From NCBI RefSeq assembly GCF_001690705.1, contig NZ_LZGK01000011.1, forward strand, positions 434,001 to 498,000: a stretch of DNA of 64,000 nt. Direction: 5' to 3'. This document shows, piece by piece, positions 7,986 through 17,666 of the stretch. The position numbers and the translations under genes are program-made. The stretch comes from Gilliamella sp. wkB178 (GTDB lineage: Bacteria > Pseudomonadota > Gammaproteobacteria > Enterobacterales > Orbaceae). Every line of letters begins with the position of its first letter. The stretch's first letter is position 1. Under the pieces are notes generated by a model. It worked only from the letters and a program-made list of their open reading frames with translations, did not search any database and was not told the origin of the DNA.

Positions 7986-9029
7986 ATGATTAAGAATAAA
8001 ACCACTCTAGCAACTATTGCTAAACAAGCTAAGGTATCGATTGCAACGGTTTCGCGAGTTTTAAGAAAACCTAATTTAGCCTCACCATTAAGTCAATCTA
8101 AAGTCTTTCAAGCTATTCAAGAGTTGCGTGTAGATACTTATAATAAATTTAATGCCAATAATCCGGTTACTAATAACAAAACAATCTTAATTATTGATAA
8201 CCAGCTTATTTGCCAAAGTTTGCTTAATTTTGGCATCGAGCAAGTTTTAAATGCCACTGGTTATAAAATATTTTACTTACGCTTTCCTTATTCTGATGAG
8301 ACGGATATTCAGCATTTAATTAGATATGTTACTCAAAACTTACCCGATGGCATTATCATCATTAATGAGGCGCCCTACTTAAACAAACTCAGTCAATACA
8401 AGGCTTGTTTACCACCGATGATGCTGGTAAATCATTTTCATACCGATTTTAATTGTGTTTACTTTGACCACCTGGTAATGGCGCACCAAATAACTAAACA
8501 TTTAATTAACCATGCTCACTCTAAAATTGCTCTATTGTTAAGTCACCCTGATAAAATCAGTTCCAGTCTTTTTCTGCAGGGTTATAAACAAGCACTTCAT
8601 AGAGCCAATTTGGCTATAGACTCGGACTATATTATTAACGACTGTTTTACTTATGAACATGGGCAACTGGCTGTCAAAAATTTGCTGAGTAGCAATAAAC
8701 CACCTACGGCTATTATCTGTGCCGATAACATTAGTTTAAATTACACCGATAAAAAATATTCTAGTGTGCAGCATTTTCAATTGGATTACAGAGTGGTACT
8801 TGGCGCCTTAGATCAGGCGCATGCCAGCCAAAGTAAAACACCAACTATAGTTTATATTAGCCACAGCAACCAGCGCCATTATAATGAACTGGATACTTTA
8901 ACTAGAGTTTATAAGCCACTATATAAGATGGGGCAACAAGCCGCGGCTTTACTGAGTGAGAAAGTCAAAAAAAGTGATAACTTCACCAAGCACTATCATT
9001 TAATTAAAGCTGAGGCAATTTTTTATTAA
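7986..9029 (+). CDS. LacI-family transcriptional regulator, divergent CytR-like
   Basis: The N-terminal helix-turn-helix is clear: TLATIAKQAKVSIATVSRVL at about residues 7-26. Parts of the ligand domain resemble E. coli CytR: LPPMMLVNHF against LPPMVMANEF, FLQGYKQALHRANLAIDSDY, and PPTAIICADN against PPTAVFCHSD. The following stretch, where LacI proteins carry the GALxxA...P.D.S..GFD region, is rewritten. The effector pocket has therefore probably changed, or the protein is decaying. The ATG at 7986 gives 347 aa; a TTG one codon upstream is possible. No Shine-Dalgarno is visible. It converges on truB. Confidence 0.8.
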   Translation: MIKNKTTLATIAKQAKVSIATVSRVLRKPNLASPLSQSKVFQAIQELRVDTYNKFNANNPVTNNKTILIIDNQLICQSLLNFGIEQVLNATGYKIFYLRFPYSDETDIQHLIRYVTQNLPDGIIIINEAPYLNKLSQYKACLPPMMLVNHFHTDFNCVYFDHLVMAHQITKHLINHAHSKIALLLSHPDKISSSLFLQGYKQALHRANLAIDSDYIINDCFTYEHGQLAVKNLLSSNKPPTAIICADNISLNYTDKKYSSVQHFQLDYRVVLGALDQAHASQSKTPTIVYISHSNQRHYNELDTLTRVYKPLYKMGQQAAALLSEKVKKSDNFTKHYHLIKAEAIFY

Positions 9030-9100
9030 TATTTAACCATGTTCTATCAATGCTATAAAAAATTAGCCGTTATTAGTAATCAGGAATCATGCCTTTGGTA

Positions 9101-10003
9101 CTATGTCGCAGTTGCGATCAAGCGTTTAGGGGATAACTTATTATCTAGCTGGCTGCCAAGCCCAATAAATTGCTCACCTTGATAAAGCCGCACTAAGGTT
9201 TTTGTTGGGGTATAGCTATCAAGCTCAATAATTCGCCCTAATAAAATCGCTGAGCCTTGAGCTTGCGTAAGGGTGATCATTGAATAAGCTTGTAAAGGGC
9301 TATCAACCGGCATTAATACGTGATCGCGTTCCGGCATAGCTTGTAATGCATCTAAAGTTAGCATTTTGGCAATAGGGTAATTCGCCACTTGCAAACGCCG
9401 GAGGTAGATCACATGGGCTCCGCAGCCGAGTAATTCACCTAAGTCATCAATAATGGTGCGAATATAAGTGCCTTTAGAACAGTGGATCTCTAAACTTAGT
9501 TGATTATTGCTGGCATCAAAACCTAAAAATTGATTCTCATAGACTGTGATCGGTCTGGCCTCACGTTCAATAACCATACCTTGGCGAGCATATTCATAGA
9601 GTGGTTTACCTTGATATTTTAACGCCGAAAACATGGTAGGTACTTGTAAAATATCACCCCGAAAATGTGTGAGTGCTTGCTGAATATCTGGTTCGGTAAT
9701 CGTCACCGTTTTGGTGCTGATAATTTGCCCGTCAGCGTCGGAAGTATCGGTGCGCTCACCAAGTTTGGCAATCACTTGGTAACGTTTATCAGAATCGAGT
9801 AAGTATTGTGAAAATTTGGTCGCTTCGCCAAAACATATTGGCAACATGCCGGTTGCTAACGGATCTAATGCCCCGGTATGCCCGGCTTTTTTGGCATTAA
9901 ATAGCCATTTTACTTTTTGCAGTGCATCATTGGATGTCATGCCTTGGGGTTTGTCTAATAATAAAACGCCGTGCAGATCACGGCGTGTTTTTTTAACATT
10001 CAT
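9101..10003 (-). CDS. truB: tRNA pseudouridine(55) synthase
   Basis: TruB makes pseudouridine 55 in the T-loop of elongator tRNAs. The catalytic Asp is in [23 protein letters not shown] (near residue 45); also present are [17 protein letters not shown] and [19 protein letters not shown]. The ATG at 10003 ([10 protein letters not shown], 300 aa) matches homologues, though no Shine-Dalgarno precedes it. An in-frame ATG at 10045, within a dispersed repeat, would give 314 aa. It is the last gene of the operon below the fMet tRNA; rpsO-pnp do not follow. Confidence 0.95.
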   Translation of the reverse strand: MNVKKTRRDLHGVLLLDKPQGMTSNDALQKVKWLFNAKKAGHTGALDPLATGMLPICFGEATKFSQYLLDSDKRYQVIAKLGERTDTSDADGQIISTKTVTITEPDIQQALTHFRGDILQVPTMFSALKYQGKPLYEYARQGMVIEREARPITVYENQFLGFDASNNQLSLEIHCSKGTYIRTIIDDLGELLGCGAHVIYLRRLQVANYPIAKMLTLDALQAMPERDHVLMPVDSPLQAYSMITLTQAQGSAILLGRIIELDSYTPTKTLVRLYQGEQFIGLGSQLDNKLSPKRLIATAT

Positions 10004-10010
10004 AATGGTA

Positions 10011-10053
10011 AATTTATACTCAAACGTATGGTGCTCAGGAAACATCTTTACAA
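10011..10053. repeat. Dispersed intergenic repeat, copy 1 (rbfA-truB gap)
   Basis: On the plus strand the copy has AAACGTAT, a variable 4-base centre (GGTG) and the invariant block CTCAGGAAACATCTT, ending TACAA. The minus strand, which is the transcribed one here, reads ATG TTT CCT GAG from inside the element, in frame with truB. Confidence 0.8.
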
Positions 10054-10072
10054 TGCTTCAAGTCAACTATTC

Positions 10073-10450
10073 TTAATCTTTATGACGCTCATTATCGTGT
10101 TTGATAACATCAGATACCAAAGAAGACATCTGCATGCCTTTAACCAATGACTCATCATAAAAGAATTTTATTTCCGGAATGATGCGTAGCCGCATTGCCT
10201 TGCCAATCAATGTTCGAATATAGCCTTTGGCATCATTGAGTACCTGTAAACCTTGCTCAACAATTTCTGGATCATCATCATTTAAGAAGGTAACAAATAC
10301 TTTTGCATACGCCAGATCACGCGAAATATCTACACCAGAAACCGTTACCATACCTAAACGGGGATCTTTAATTTCACGCTGTAAGATAATTGCGATTTCT
10401 TTTTGTAATTCATGTCCGACTCGGGATGAACGATTAAATGCTTTTGCCAT
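10073..10450 (-). CDS. rbfA: 30S ribosome-binding factor A
   Basis: RbfA is the small KH-like protein that helps mature the 5' end of 16S rRNA and the 30S subunit, important in the cold. The family core is evident: [37 protein letters not shown], and [23 protein letters not shown]. The ATG at 10450 follows AGGAAAA and gives MAKAFNR, matching E. coli; a GTG five codons upstream is rejected. Length is 125 aa. It lies between infB and truB as in enterics. Confidence 0.96.
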   Translation of the reverse strand: MAKAFNRSSRVGHELQKEIAIILQREIKDPRLGMVTVSGVDISRDLAYAKVFVTFLNDDDPEIVEQGLQVLNDAKGYIRTLIGKAMRLRIIPEIKFFYDESLVKGMQMSSLVSDVIKHDNERHKD

Positions 10451-10515
10451 ATCTATTTTCCTCACACATGAATAAGCAAGGTTTACACCTTGCTTATAAC
10501 ATAATTACATACTTA

Positions 10516-13176
10516 TTAAATAGTACGTTTAATTTCTATAGTTTCAAACACTTCAATAGTATCGCCAACACGAACGTCGTTATAGTTACGCACGCCAATA
10601 CCACATTCCATACCGTTACGGACTTCGTTAACGTCGTCTTTAAAGCGGCGTAATGATTCAAGTTCGCCTTCATAAATAACCACGTTGTCGCGCAGTACCC
10701 GAATTGGATTGTGACGTTTAACTACGCCTTCAACCACCATACAACCGGCAATAGCACCAAATTTAGGTGATTTAAACACGTCACGTACTTCAGCAAGACC
10801 AATAATTTCTTGTTTGTACTCTGGTGCTAACATACCGCTCATGGCTTGTTTAACTTCATCAATCAAGTCATAAATAACTGAATAGTAACGTAAGTCTAAG
10901 TTTTCGGATTCAACTACTTTACGCGCTGATGCATCGGCACGCACGTTAAAGCCTAAAATAATCGCATTTGAAGCTGCTGCTAATGAGGCATCTGTTTCGG
11001 TAATACCACCAACACCAGAGCCAATAATTTTAACTTTAACTTCATCAGTGGATAGTTTAAGTAATGAATCACAAATCGCTTCGACAGAACCTTGAACATC
11101 AGCTTTTAAGACAATGTTAAGTTCAGACACGTCACCTTCGGTCATGTTAGTAAACATGTTTTCTAGTTTAGCTTTTTGCTGACGCGCTAGTTTAACGTCA
11201 CGGAATTTTCCTTGACGATAAAGCGCTACTTCACGGGCTTTTTTCTCGTCACGGACTACGGTTGCTTCATCACCTGCTGATGGTACCCCGGATAGACCAA
11301 GGATCTCAACCGGAATGGATGGACCAGCGGCAGTGACTTCTTTACCAAGTTCATTACGCATAGCGCGAATACGCCCGTATTCAAAGCCACACAGAACAAT
11401 ATCACCTTTGTGTAAAGTACCAGACTGAACTAATACCGTAGCTACCGAACCACGCCCTTTATCCAAGAAGGATTCAATAACCACACCGCTAGCCATGCCT
11501 GATTCATACGCGGTTAATTCTAACACTTCCGCTTGTAATAAAATGGCTTCGAGTAACTGGTCAATACCGGTACCGGCTTTTGCTGACACATGCACAAACT
11601 GAGTATCACCACCCCACTCTTCCGACATTACGCCGTACTGAGCCAGTTCACCTTTAATGCGTTCTGGATCGGCTTCTGGTTTATCAATCTTGTTCACTGC
11701 AACCACAATTGGCACATTCGCAGCTTTAGCATGTTGAATAGCTTCAATAGTTTGTGGCATTACCCCATCGTCGGCAGCAACAACTAATACTACAATATCC
11801 GTCGCTTTCGCCCCTCGCGCACGCATTGAAGTAAACGCCGCATGGCCCGGAGTATCTAAGAATGTGATAGCACCATTTGGGGTTTTCACGTGGTAGGCAC
11901 CAATGTGCTGAGTAATACCACCGGCTTCACCGGAAGCCACTTTGGCTTTACGAATATAGTCAAGCAATGAGGTTTTACCATGGTCAACGTGACCCATAAT
12001 GGTAACCACCGGCGCACGCGATACTTTTTCTGCACCGGTGTCACGATCGCTCATGAGTGATTCTTCAAGCTCGTTTTCACGGCGTAATACCACTTTGTGA
12101 CCCATTTCTTCGGCAACCAATTGCGCCGTTTCTTGATCGATAACCTGATTAATTGTCGCCATTGCGCCCATTTTCATCATGGTTTTAATCACTTCGGAAC
12201 CTTTTACTGCCATTTTATTGGCAAGCTCAGCAACCGTAATGGTTTCGCCAATAACCACATCGCGGTTAACGGCTTGTACTGGTTTGGTAAAGCTCTGTTG
12301 TAAGCTGCTTTTGCCTTTCTTTTTATGACCACTACGAGTAGCGGCACGCGCTTCTTCACGTTCGGCTTTACCTTCAGATAATTTACTGCCTTTTTTCTGC
12401 TTAGTCTGTTTACCACTACGACCACGGCCACGAGCACCTTCTACTTCACGGTCGGTATCATCTTCCGCGGCACGAGCATATTTAGAAGTAGTAACGTGAT
12501 AATCTTCATCTTCGCTATGATCGCTTTCGTCAACTTCACTATATTGTTCCGCTAATTTACGGGCTTCTTCTGCCATGCGTTTGGCATCGGCTTCTAACTT
12601 ACGGCGGTTCTCTTCTTCAGCTTTGCGTTTAATTTCTTGCGCTTCGGCTTCTAAACGTGCTTTTTCCTCTTGTGCTTTTTTCACTTTTGGATCGGCTTGC
12701 TGTTCTTGAGTTTGCTTAGCCTTTTCTTGCTGAGCATGCTTTTTAGATTCAGTTTCTTGGCGTTTTTTGGCTTCGTCCACCGCTAATTTTGCCTTTTTCT
12801 CGGCATCTTTACGGGCTTTAATTTCCGCTTCTTGTTTAGCCTTTTGTTCGGCTTCCTTACGGGCTTTTTCTTGTTCGGCCGCTATCTCTGCCGGATCGCG
12901 TTTTACAAAAGTACGTTTTTTACGAACTTCGACTTTAATTTCTTTGCTTTTGCCACCACCACTGGACACATTAAGTGTTGAGTGAGTTTTACGCTGTAAA
13001 GTTAATTTTGTTGGGCCTTGCTGAGGATTTAAGTGCGCAAGCAAAGCTTCTTTTTCCTTTTGGCTAACAGTATCTGTTGCAGATTTTTTTATGCCTGCAT
13101 CAGCAAACTGTTGCAAAAGAGTTTGCACTGGAGTGTTTATCTCTTGAGCCAGTGTTTCTATTGATACTTTGGTCAT
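10516..13176 (-). CDS. infB: Translation initiation factor IF-2
   Basis: IF-2 is the GTPase that brings fMet-tRNA to the 30S subunit and promotes subunit joining. The 886 aa protein has the long enteric architecture: an IF2_N module at the start ([20 protein letters not shown]), a Lys/Glu/Ala-rich charged linker (about 90-220), a second IF2_N segment ([20 protein letters not shown]), then the G domain with [19 protein letters not shown] and NKIDKPEA, and domains II-IV. The initiator tRNA it recognises heads the same operon. Confidence 0.98.
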   Translation of the reverse strand: MTKVSIETLAQEINTPVQTLLQQFADAGIKKSATDTVSQKEKEALLAHLNPQQGPTKLTLQRKTHSTLNVSSGGGKSKEIKVEVRKKRTFVKRDPAEIAAEQEKARKEAEQKAKQEAEIKARKDAEKKAKLAVDEAKKRQETESKKHAQQEKAKQTQEQQADPKVKKAQEEKARLEAEAQEIKRKAEEENRRKLEADAKRMAEEARKLAEQYSEVDESDHSEDEDYHVTTSKYARAAEDDTDREVEGARGRGRSGKQTKQKKGSKLSEGKAEREEARAATRSGHKKKGKSSLQQSFTKPVQAVNRDVVIGETITVAELANKMAVKGSEVIKTMMKMGAMATINQVIDQETAQLVAEEMGHKVVLRRENELEESLMSDRDTGAEKVSRAPVVTIMGHVDHGKTSLLDYIRKAKVASGEAGGITQHIGAYHVKTPNGAITFLDTPGHAAFTSMRARGAKATDIVVLVVAADDGVMPQTIEAIQHAKAANVPIVVAVNKIDKPEADPERIKGELAQYGVMSEEWGGDTQFVHVSAKAGTGIDQLLEAILLQAEVLELTAYESGMASGVVIESFLDKGRGSVATVLVQSGTLHKGDIVLCGFEYGRIRAMRNELGKEVTAAGPSIPVEILGLSGVPSAGDEATVVRDEKKAREVALYRQGKFRDVKLARQQKAKLENMFTNMTEGDVSELNIVLKADVQGSVEAICDSLLKLSTDEVKVKIIGSGVGGITETDASLAAASNAIILGFNVRADASARKVVESENLDLRYYSVIYDLIDEVKQAMSGMLAPEYKQEIIGLAEVRDVFKSPKFGAIAGCMVVEGVVKRHNPIRVLRDNVVIYEGELESLRRFKDDVNEVRNGMECGIGVRNYNDVRVGDTIEVFETIEIKRTI

Positions 13177-13193
13177 GTATTACTTTCCCTCAA

Positions 13194-14669
13194 TTATTCA
13201 TTTGCAAACCAACAAATATTACGTGCAGCCATAATAAAATCGCCAGCTTGTTTACTTGTTAAACCTTCAATATCCGCCAGATCATCGGTACCTTGTTCAG
13301 CCAAGTCTTCTAAGGTAATGATATCATGTTGTGCTAATTGATAGGCTAATTCTTGTGTCATACCTGACAAATTCAATAAGTCTTGTGCAGGCCTTTTATC
13401 ACCGCTATGTGCTAGTGCTATAGTGGTTAACGCATCTTTAGCTCGGCTTCGTAATGCTTCGACCAGTTCTTCATCTAACTCTTCAATTTCCAGCAGTTCA
13501 TCGACAGGTACATAAGCAAGTTCTTCTAATGACGTAAAGCCTTCTTCAACTAGTAGTTTGGCCAGCTCTTCATCAATATCTAAATGTTTCATTAAATTGT
13601 TAATTGCCGCAAAAGATTCTGCATGGTGTTTTTCTTGCAGATCGTCGGTGCTCATAACATTCAATGTCCAACCGGTTAGCTGTGACGCTAAGCGAATGTT
13701 TTGACCATTTCGACCAATGGCTTGCGGTAAATTTTCGGCATTTACCGCCACATCCATGGTATGTTTGTCTTCATCCACAACTATGGATACAACATCAGCC
13801 GGTGCCATAGCATTAATTACATATTGTGCTGGGTTATCGTCCCATAACACTATGTCAATGCGTTCACCACCAAATTCGTTGGATACGGCTTGTACTCGTG
13901 CACCACGCATACCCACGCAAGCCCCAACCGGGTCTATACGGCGGTCATTACTGCTTACCGCAATTTTAGCACGAGAACCAGGATCACGAGCAACACCTTT
14001 AATGTCGATCATTTCTTCACCAATTTCTGGTACTTCAATGCGGAATAATTCTTCCATCATTTCCGGATTTGAACGACTAATACATAGTTGTGCTGGTTTA
14101 TTGTCTTGTTCAACTAAGTATAGTATACCGCGTACGCGGTCACCAATACGAAAGTTTTCGCGTGGTAACATATCGTGGCGTGACATCATAGCATCAGCAT
14201 TATTACCTAAATCAAGAATAACACTATCGCGATTGGTTTTTTTAACAATGCCGGTAACAATATCACCAATACGGTTTCTAAACATGTCAATGATCATGGC
14301 ACGTTCGGCTTCACGCACTTTCTGCACGATCACTTGTTTGGCTGTTTGCGTAGTAATACGGTCAAACGCCACTGATTCTATTTGTTCTTCAACATAATCA
14401 CCTAGTTGTACTGAAGGATCTTCATATTGAGCCGCTTCTAGGGTGATTTCTTTAGTTGGTTGGGTAACTTCATTAACAACTTGCCAACGACGGAAGGTGT
14501 CATAGTCACCAGTTTTGTGGTCAATTTTAACTACCACATCAATGTCAACAGTATGTTTCTTTTTGGTTGCGGTCGCAAGCGCAGTTTCTAACGCTTCAAA
14601 GATTTTATCTCGAGTTAATGCTTTCTCATTTGATACTGCTTCCACCACAGCTAAAATTTCTTTATTCAT
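13194..14669 (-). CDS. nusA: Transcription termination/antitermination factor NusA
   Basis: NusA binds RNA polymerase and controls pausing, termination and antitermination. Order of domains: N-terminal polymerase-binding domain ([18 protein letters not shown]), S1 domain ([21 protein letters not shown]), KH1 and KH2 ([34 protein letters not shown]), then two acidic C-terminal repeats with helix-hairpin-helix character ([20 protein letters not shown] and the [19 protein letters not shown] unit). The frame stays open 32 codons further upstream, but ATG 14669 matches the family (491 aa against 495 in E. coli). TAAGG lies almost against the start. Confidence 0.97.
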   Translation of the reverse strand: MNKEILAVVEAVSNEKALTRDKIFEALETALATATKKKHTVDIDVVVKIDHKTGDYDTFRRWQVVNEVTQPTKEITLEAAQYEDPSVQLGDYVEEQIESVAFDRITTQTAKQVIVQKVREAERAMIIDMFRNRIGDIVTGIVKKTNRDSVILDLGNNADAMMSRHDMLPRENFRIGDRVRGILYLVEQDNKPAQLCISRSNPEMMEELFRIEVPEIGEEMIDIKGVARDPGSRAKIAVSSNDRRIDPVGACVGMRGARVQAVSNEFGGERIDIVLWDDNPAQYVINAMAPADVVSIVVDEDKHTMDVAVNAENLPQAIGRNGQNIRLASQLTGWTLNVMSTDDLQEKHHAESFAAINNLMKHLDIDEELAKLLVEEGFTSLEELAYVPVDELLEIEELDEELVEALRSRAKDALTTIALAHSGDKRPAQDLLNLSGMTQELAYQLAQHDIITLEDLAEQGTDDLADIEGLTSKQAGDFIMAARNICWFANE

Positions 14670-14685
14670 CCTTACACCCGTATTT

Positions 14686-15150
14686 TTATTTATTAAGGTT
14701 AAAATTAGGTACAATATTCGCTTTTTGAATATTACTAAAAGCAAATACTTCATCATTATTATCAACTGTCAAAGTGATCATCTCATTATCGATCGCCTTA
14801 ATTCTTCCTTTCCACTTACGCCGATTGGCAACAGGAATACGTAAACTTATGGTAATTTCTTCACCAATAAAACGTTGGTAATGTTCAAGAGTAAATAATG
14901 GTCGGTCCATGCCCGGAGATGATACTTCCAGATTGTAGGCATCTTTAATTGGATCTTCGACGTCCAGTACAGCGCTAATTTGGCGGCTAACGTCGGCACA
15001 ATCATCAACAGTAATACCATTTTCACTATCTATATAAACACGTAATACCGGGTAACGGCCCCGAATATATTCGAGCCCAACTAATTCAAAACCAAGTGCG
15101 TTAACTGGTTCTTGAATAATTGCGGTTAATTGCTGTTCTATATTAGCCAA
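14686..15150 (-). CDS. rimP: Ribosome maturation factor RimP (TTG start)
   Basis: RimP acts in 30S subunit maturation. Conserved stretches: [53 protein letters not shown], and the C-terminal [12 protein letters not shown]. Four codons downstream of an ATG (15162) lies a TTG at 15150 with a strong ribosome-binding site, GGAGGT, five bases before it. That GGAGGT is inside the codons following the ATG, while the ATG itself has no such site. Starting at the TTG (154 aa) also matches the short N-terminus of E. coli RimP. The 12-bp-longer form is the alternative. Confidence 0.93.
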   Translation of the reverse strand: MANIEQQLTAIIQEPVNALGFELVGLEYIRGRYPVLRVYIDSENGITVDDCADVSRQISAVLDVEDPIKDAYNLEVSSPGMDRPLFTLEHYQRFIGEEITISLRIPVANRRKWKGRIKAIDNEMITLTVDNNDEVFAFSNIQKANIVPNFNLNK

Positions 15151-15169
15151 ACAAACCTCCATAGTAGAA

Positions 15170-15192
15170 AATAAAAAAGGGCATGAAGCCCA
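15170..15192 (-). terminator. Intrinsic terminator/attenuator before rimP
   Basis: On the minus strand GGGC-TTCAT-GCCC is followed by TTTTTTATTTT. The stem is only 4 bp but the U-run is good. It lies just upstream of rimP and downstream of a stronger terminator, so rimP-nusA-infB expression would need readthrough or antitermination. Confidence 0.6.
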
Positions 15193-15227
15193 ATATTCCT
15201 TTAAATCTTACGCTTAAATCCCTACAC

Positions 15228-15255
15228 GCAAAAAAAAACCTCGACAAGCGAGGCT
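15228..15255 (-). terminator. Intrinsic terminator after initiator tRNA
   Basis: On the minus strand GCCTCG-CTTGT-CGAGG is followed by eight or more T residues. It would end the tRNA transcript while letting a fraction read into rimP-nusA-infB, resembling the metY operon of E. coli. Confidence 0.85.
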
Positions 15256-15341
15256 ACATTTAAAACTAACAATAATGAAGCCACTTGTTTCGAACTTTCA
15301 TACAATAACAGGAAAAATTGATTTGTTAGTGAAAAGTTAAG

Positions 15342-15418
<77 letters not shown>

Positions 15419-15432
15419 CTAGATGGGTGACG

Positions 15433-15460
15433 AGTATACTGCATTTTGAATAAAATGCAA
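15433..15460 (-). promoter_or_regulatory. Promoter of the fMet tRNA-nusA-infB operon
   Basis: On the minus strand TTGCAT (15460-15455), a 16-bp spacer and TATACT (15438-15433) form a strong sigma-70 promoter. A CG-containing discriminator (CGTCACCC) follows; the tRNA begins about 15 bp past the -10. Such discriminators are typical of stable-RNA promoters under stringent control (family knowledge). Confidence 0.8.
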
Positions 15461-15601
15461 CTGTGCACAGTACAATTTTTATTAGTTATTCTTGAAGTTA
15501 TTGATAAATTTCACATACTAATTTGAAATTTTATTTTTCAATAATCGCTTATAACTCATTATGGTAATGCTCTACTAATTACTGCCGGTAAAACCAAAAC
15601 C

Positions 15602-15633
15602 AAATAATAAATCCGCTGAATAATCAGCGGATT
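15602..15633 (-). terminator. Terminator at the end of the trp operon
   Basis: Just past the trpA stop, the minus strand has AATCCGCTGA-TTAT-TCAGCGGATT, a perfect 10-bp stem, followed by a short TATTATTT tract. Confidence 0.8.
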
Positions 15634-15639
15634 AATAGT

Positions 15640-16446
15640 TTATTTTTTACTTGCTGCTTTCATGGTTTTTACAAACTCAGCTAATTCAGTTAACATTTTT
15701 TGCGGATTGTTAAGGTTTTTCTCAATAATTTTAACTGTTGCCGAACCTGCAATTGCACCGGCAGCACCAGCTTTAATCGCTTCGGTCACTTGACTTGGTT
15801 CGGAAATACCAAACCCTTGAATTGCCGGTGGCGCACCATATTCAGCTAGTTTAGTTAATAAATGCGCTAACGGTTTATTGGCGCGATTTTCAGTGCCGGT
15901 AACGCCAGCTCGCGACACTAAATATGTGTATGCTTGCCCATGTTTGGCAATGTTTTTAATTACATTATCATCGGCATTAGGCGGACAAATAAAAATTGGC
16001 GCAATACCATATTTATTAGCCGCTCCGGTAAATTCTGGCGAGTATTCTACTGGCAAATCGGCAATCAATACCGAATCGACACCTGCTTTAGCACATTTAG
16101 CATAAAAATTGTCAATGCCATTTTTAAACACTAAATTTGCATAAATTAGTAATCCTATTGGGATATCAGTATTTTTAGATCTAACTTTAGCTAAGATTTC
16201 AAAACATTTTTCTACGCTGATCCCTCCATTAAATGCGCGGATATTGGCATTTTGGATGGTTGGACCATCGGCCATAGGATCAGAAAATGGAATACCTAAT
16301 TCTAATGCATCCGCTCCTGCAGCCACCATAGTTTGAATAATTTGCAATGACAGCTCAGGATTAGGATCGCCAACTGGTACAAAAGGAACAAATGCACCTT
16401 CATTTTTGGCTGTTAATTGATTAAACAGTTGTTGATAACGGTTCAT
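15640..16446 (-). CDS. trpA: Tryptophan synthase alpha subunit
   Basis: TrpA cleaves indole-3-glycerol phosphate to indole, which is channelled to TrpB in the alpha2beta2 complex. The catalytic residues fall at the standard numbers: Glu49 in [10 protein letters not shown] and Asp60 in MADGPTIQ. The phosphate-binding [10 protein letters not shown] and [10 protein letters not shown] are conserved. At 268 aa it has full length. Its ATG overlaps the trpB TGA by four bases (ATGA). It is the last gene of the trp operon. Confidence 0.98.
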   Translation of the reverse strand: MNRYQQLFNQLTAKNEGAFVPFVPVGDPNPELSLQIIQTMVAAGADALELGIPFSDPMADGPTIQNANIRAFNGGISVEKCFEILAKVRSKNTDIPIGLLIYANLVFKNGIDNFYAKCAKAGVDSVLIADLPVEYSPEFTGAANKYGIAPIFICPPNADDNVIKNIAKHGQAYTYLVSRAGVTGTENRANKPLAHLLTKLAEYGAPPAIQGFGISEPSQVTEAIKAGAAGAIAGSATVKIIEKNLNNPQKMLTELAEFVKTMKAASKK

Positions 16447-17636
16447 TCTATTTCTCCTCTTGCTTTTAAAATATCATAAACGGTAAAGATATCTTTATCT
16501 CCACGACCGGATAGATTAACAATTAATAACTGTTCTTTATTCGGATTTTGTTTGATCATCTTTAAGGCATATGCCAAAGCATGGGATGATTCAAGTGCCG
16601 GAATAATACCTTCATGACGTGATAATTCTTGGAATGCGTCCAAAGCTTCATCATCTGTAATTGACACATAATCCGCACGACCAATACTATCTAAATAAGC
16701 ATGCTGTGGCCCAACTGCCGGGAAATCTAATCCCGCAGAAATGGAATAGGATTCTTCAATTTGGCCTTCGTCAGTTTGCATCATTGGTGTTTTCATACCA
16801 AAATAAATGCCTAATTTACCATGTTTAAGCGAGGCACCATGTTGGCCTGATTCTATGCCATGACCACCAGGCTCCACTCCAATTAATTTCACAGATTTAT
16901 CATCAATAAAATTAGCAAACATACCAATTGCATTAGAGCCACCACCCACGCAAGCAATAACCGCATCTGGCAAACGCCCTTCTTTTTCGAGGATCTGTTG
17001 TTTAGCTTCACGGCTAATCATTTGCTGAAATTCACGCACAATAGTTGGGAAAGGGTGTGGACCAGCAGCAGTACCGAGCATATAGTGCGCTTTTTCATAA
17101 CTCCCTGACCAATCGCGTAAGGCCTCGTTACAGGCATCTTTTAAGGTTGCGGAACCTGTTTCTACCGGGATCACCGTTGCCCCCATCAAACGCATTCTAA
17201 ATACGTTTGGTGCTTGCCGTTTAACATCTTTAGCGCCCATATAAATGCGGCATTTTAATCCCAATAAAGCACAAGCTAACGCCGAAGCCACACCATGTTG
17301 GCCAGCACCAGTTTCGGCAATAATTTCGGTTTTACCCATGCGTTTGGCTAGTAATGCTTGCCCTAAAACCTGATTAGTTTTATGAGCACCACCATGCACT
17401 AAATCTTCGCGCTTTAAGTAAAGCTTAGTTTTAGTACCGGCAGTTAGATTTTTACATAAGGTTAGCGCTGTTGGGCGACCGGCATAATTAACTAGTAGAT
17501 CGTTAAACTCTTTTTGAAAAGCAGGATCATCTTTAGCGGCTAAAAAAGCTTGCTCAAGCTGCTCAAGTACAGGCATTAATATTTGGGGTACATATTGCCC
17601 ACCAAACTCGCCAAAATACGGATTTAATTTAGACAT
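16443..17636 (-). CDS. trpB: Tryptophan synthase beta subunit
   Basis: TrpB joins indole and serine to make tryptophan, using pyridoxal phosphate. The Schiff-base lysine is Lys86 in HGGAHKTNQ. The phosphate cup GGGSNAIG and the conserved [11 protein letters not shown] are present. Length is 397 aa. It is coupled to trpA by the ATGA overlap and follows trpCF after 30 bp. Confidence 0.98.
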   Translation of the reverse strand: MSKLNPYFGEFGGQYVPQILMPVLEQLEQAFLAAKDDPAFQKEFNDLLVNYAGRPTALTLCKNLTAGTKTKLYLKREDLVHGGAHKTNQVLGQALLAKRMGKTEIIAETGAGQHGVASALACALLGLKCRIYMGAKDVKRQAPNVFRMRLMGATVIPVETGSATLKDACNEALRDWSGSYEKAHYMLGTAAGPHPFPTIVREFQQMISREAKQQILEKEGRLPDAVIACVGGGSNAIGMFANFIDDKSVKLIGVEPGGHGIESGQHGASLKHGKLGIYFGMKTPMMQTDEGQIEESYSISAGLDFPAVGPQHAYLDSIGRADYVSITDDEALDAFQELSRHEGIIPALESSHALAYALKMIKQNPNKEQLLIVNLSGRGDKDIFTVYDILKARGEIE

Positions 17637-17666
17637 AATTATTACCTTTTAATTTAAATTATTCGA

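Noticed and set aside
14670-14765. N-terminal extension of NusA in the open frame
   Set aside because: The 32 extra residues are hydrophobic AT-rich translation without homology and overlap the rimP end; ATG 14669 matches the family.
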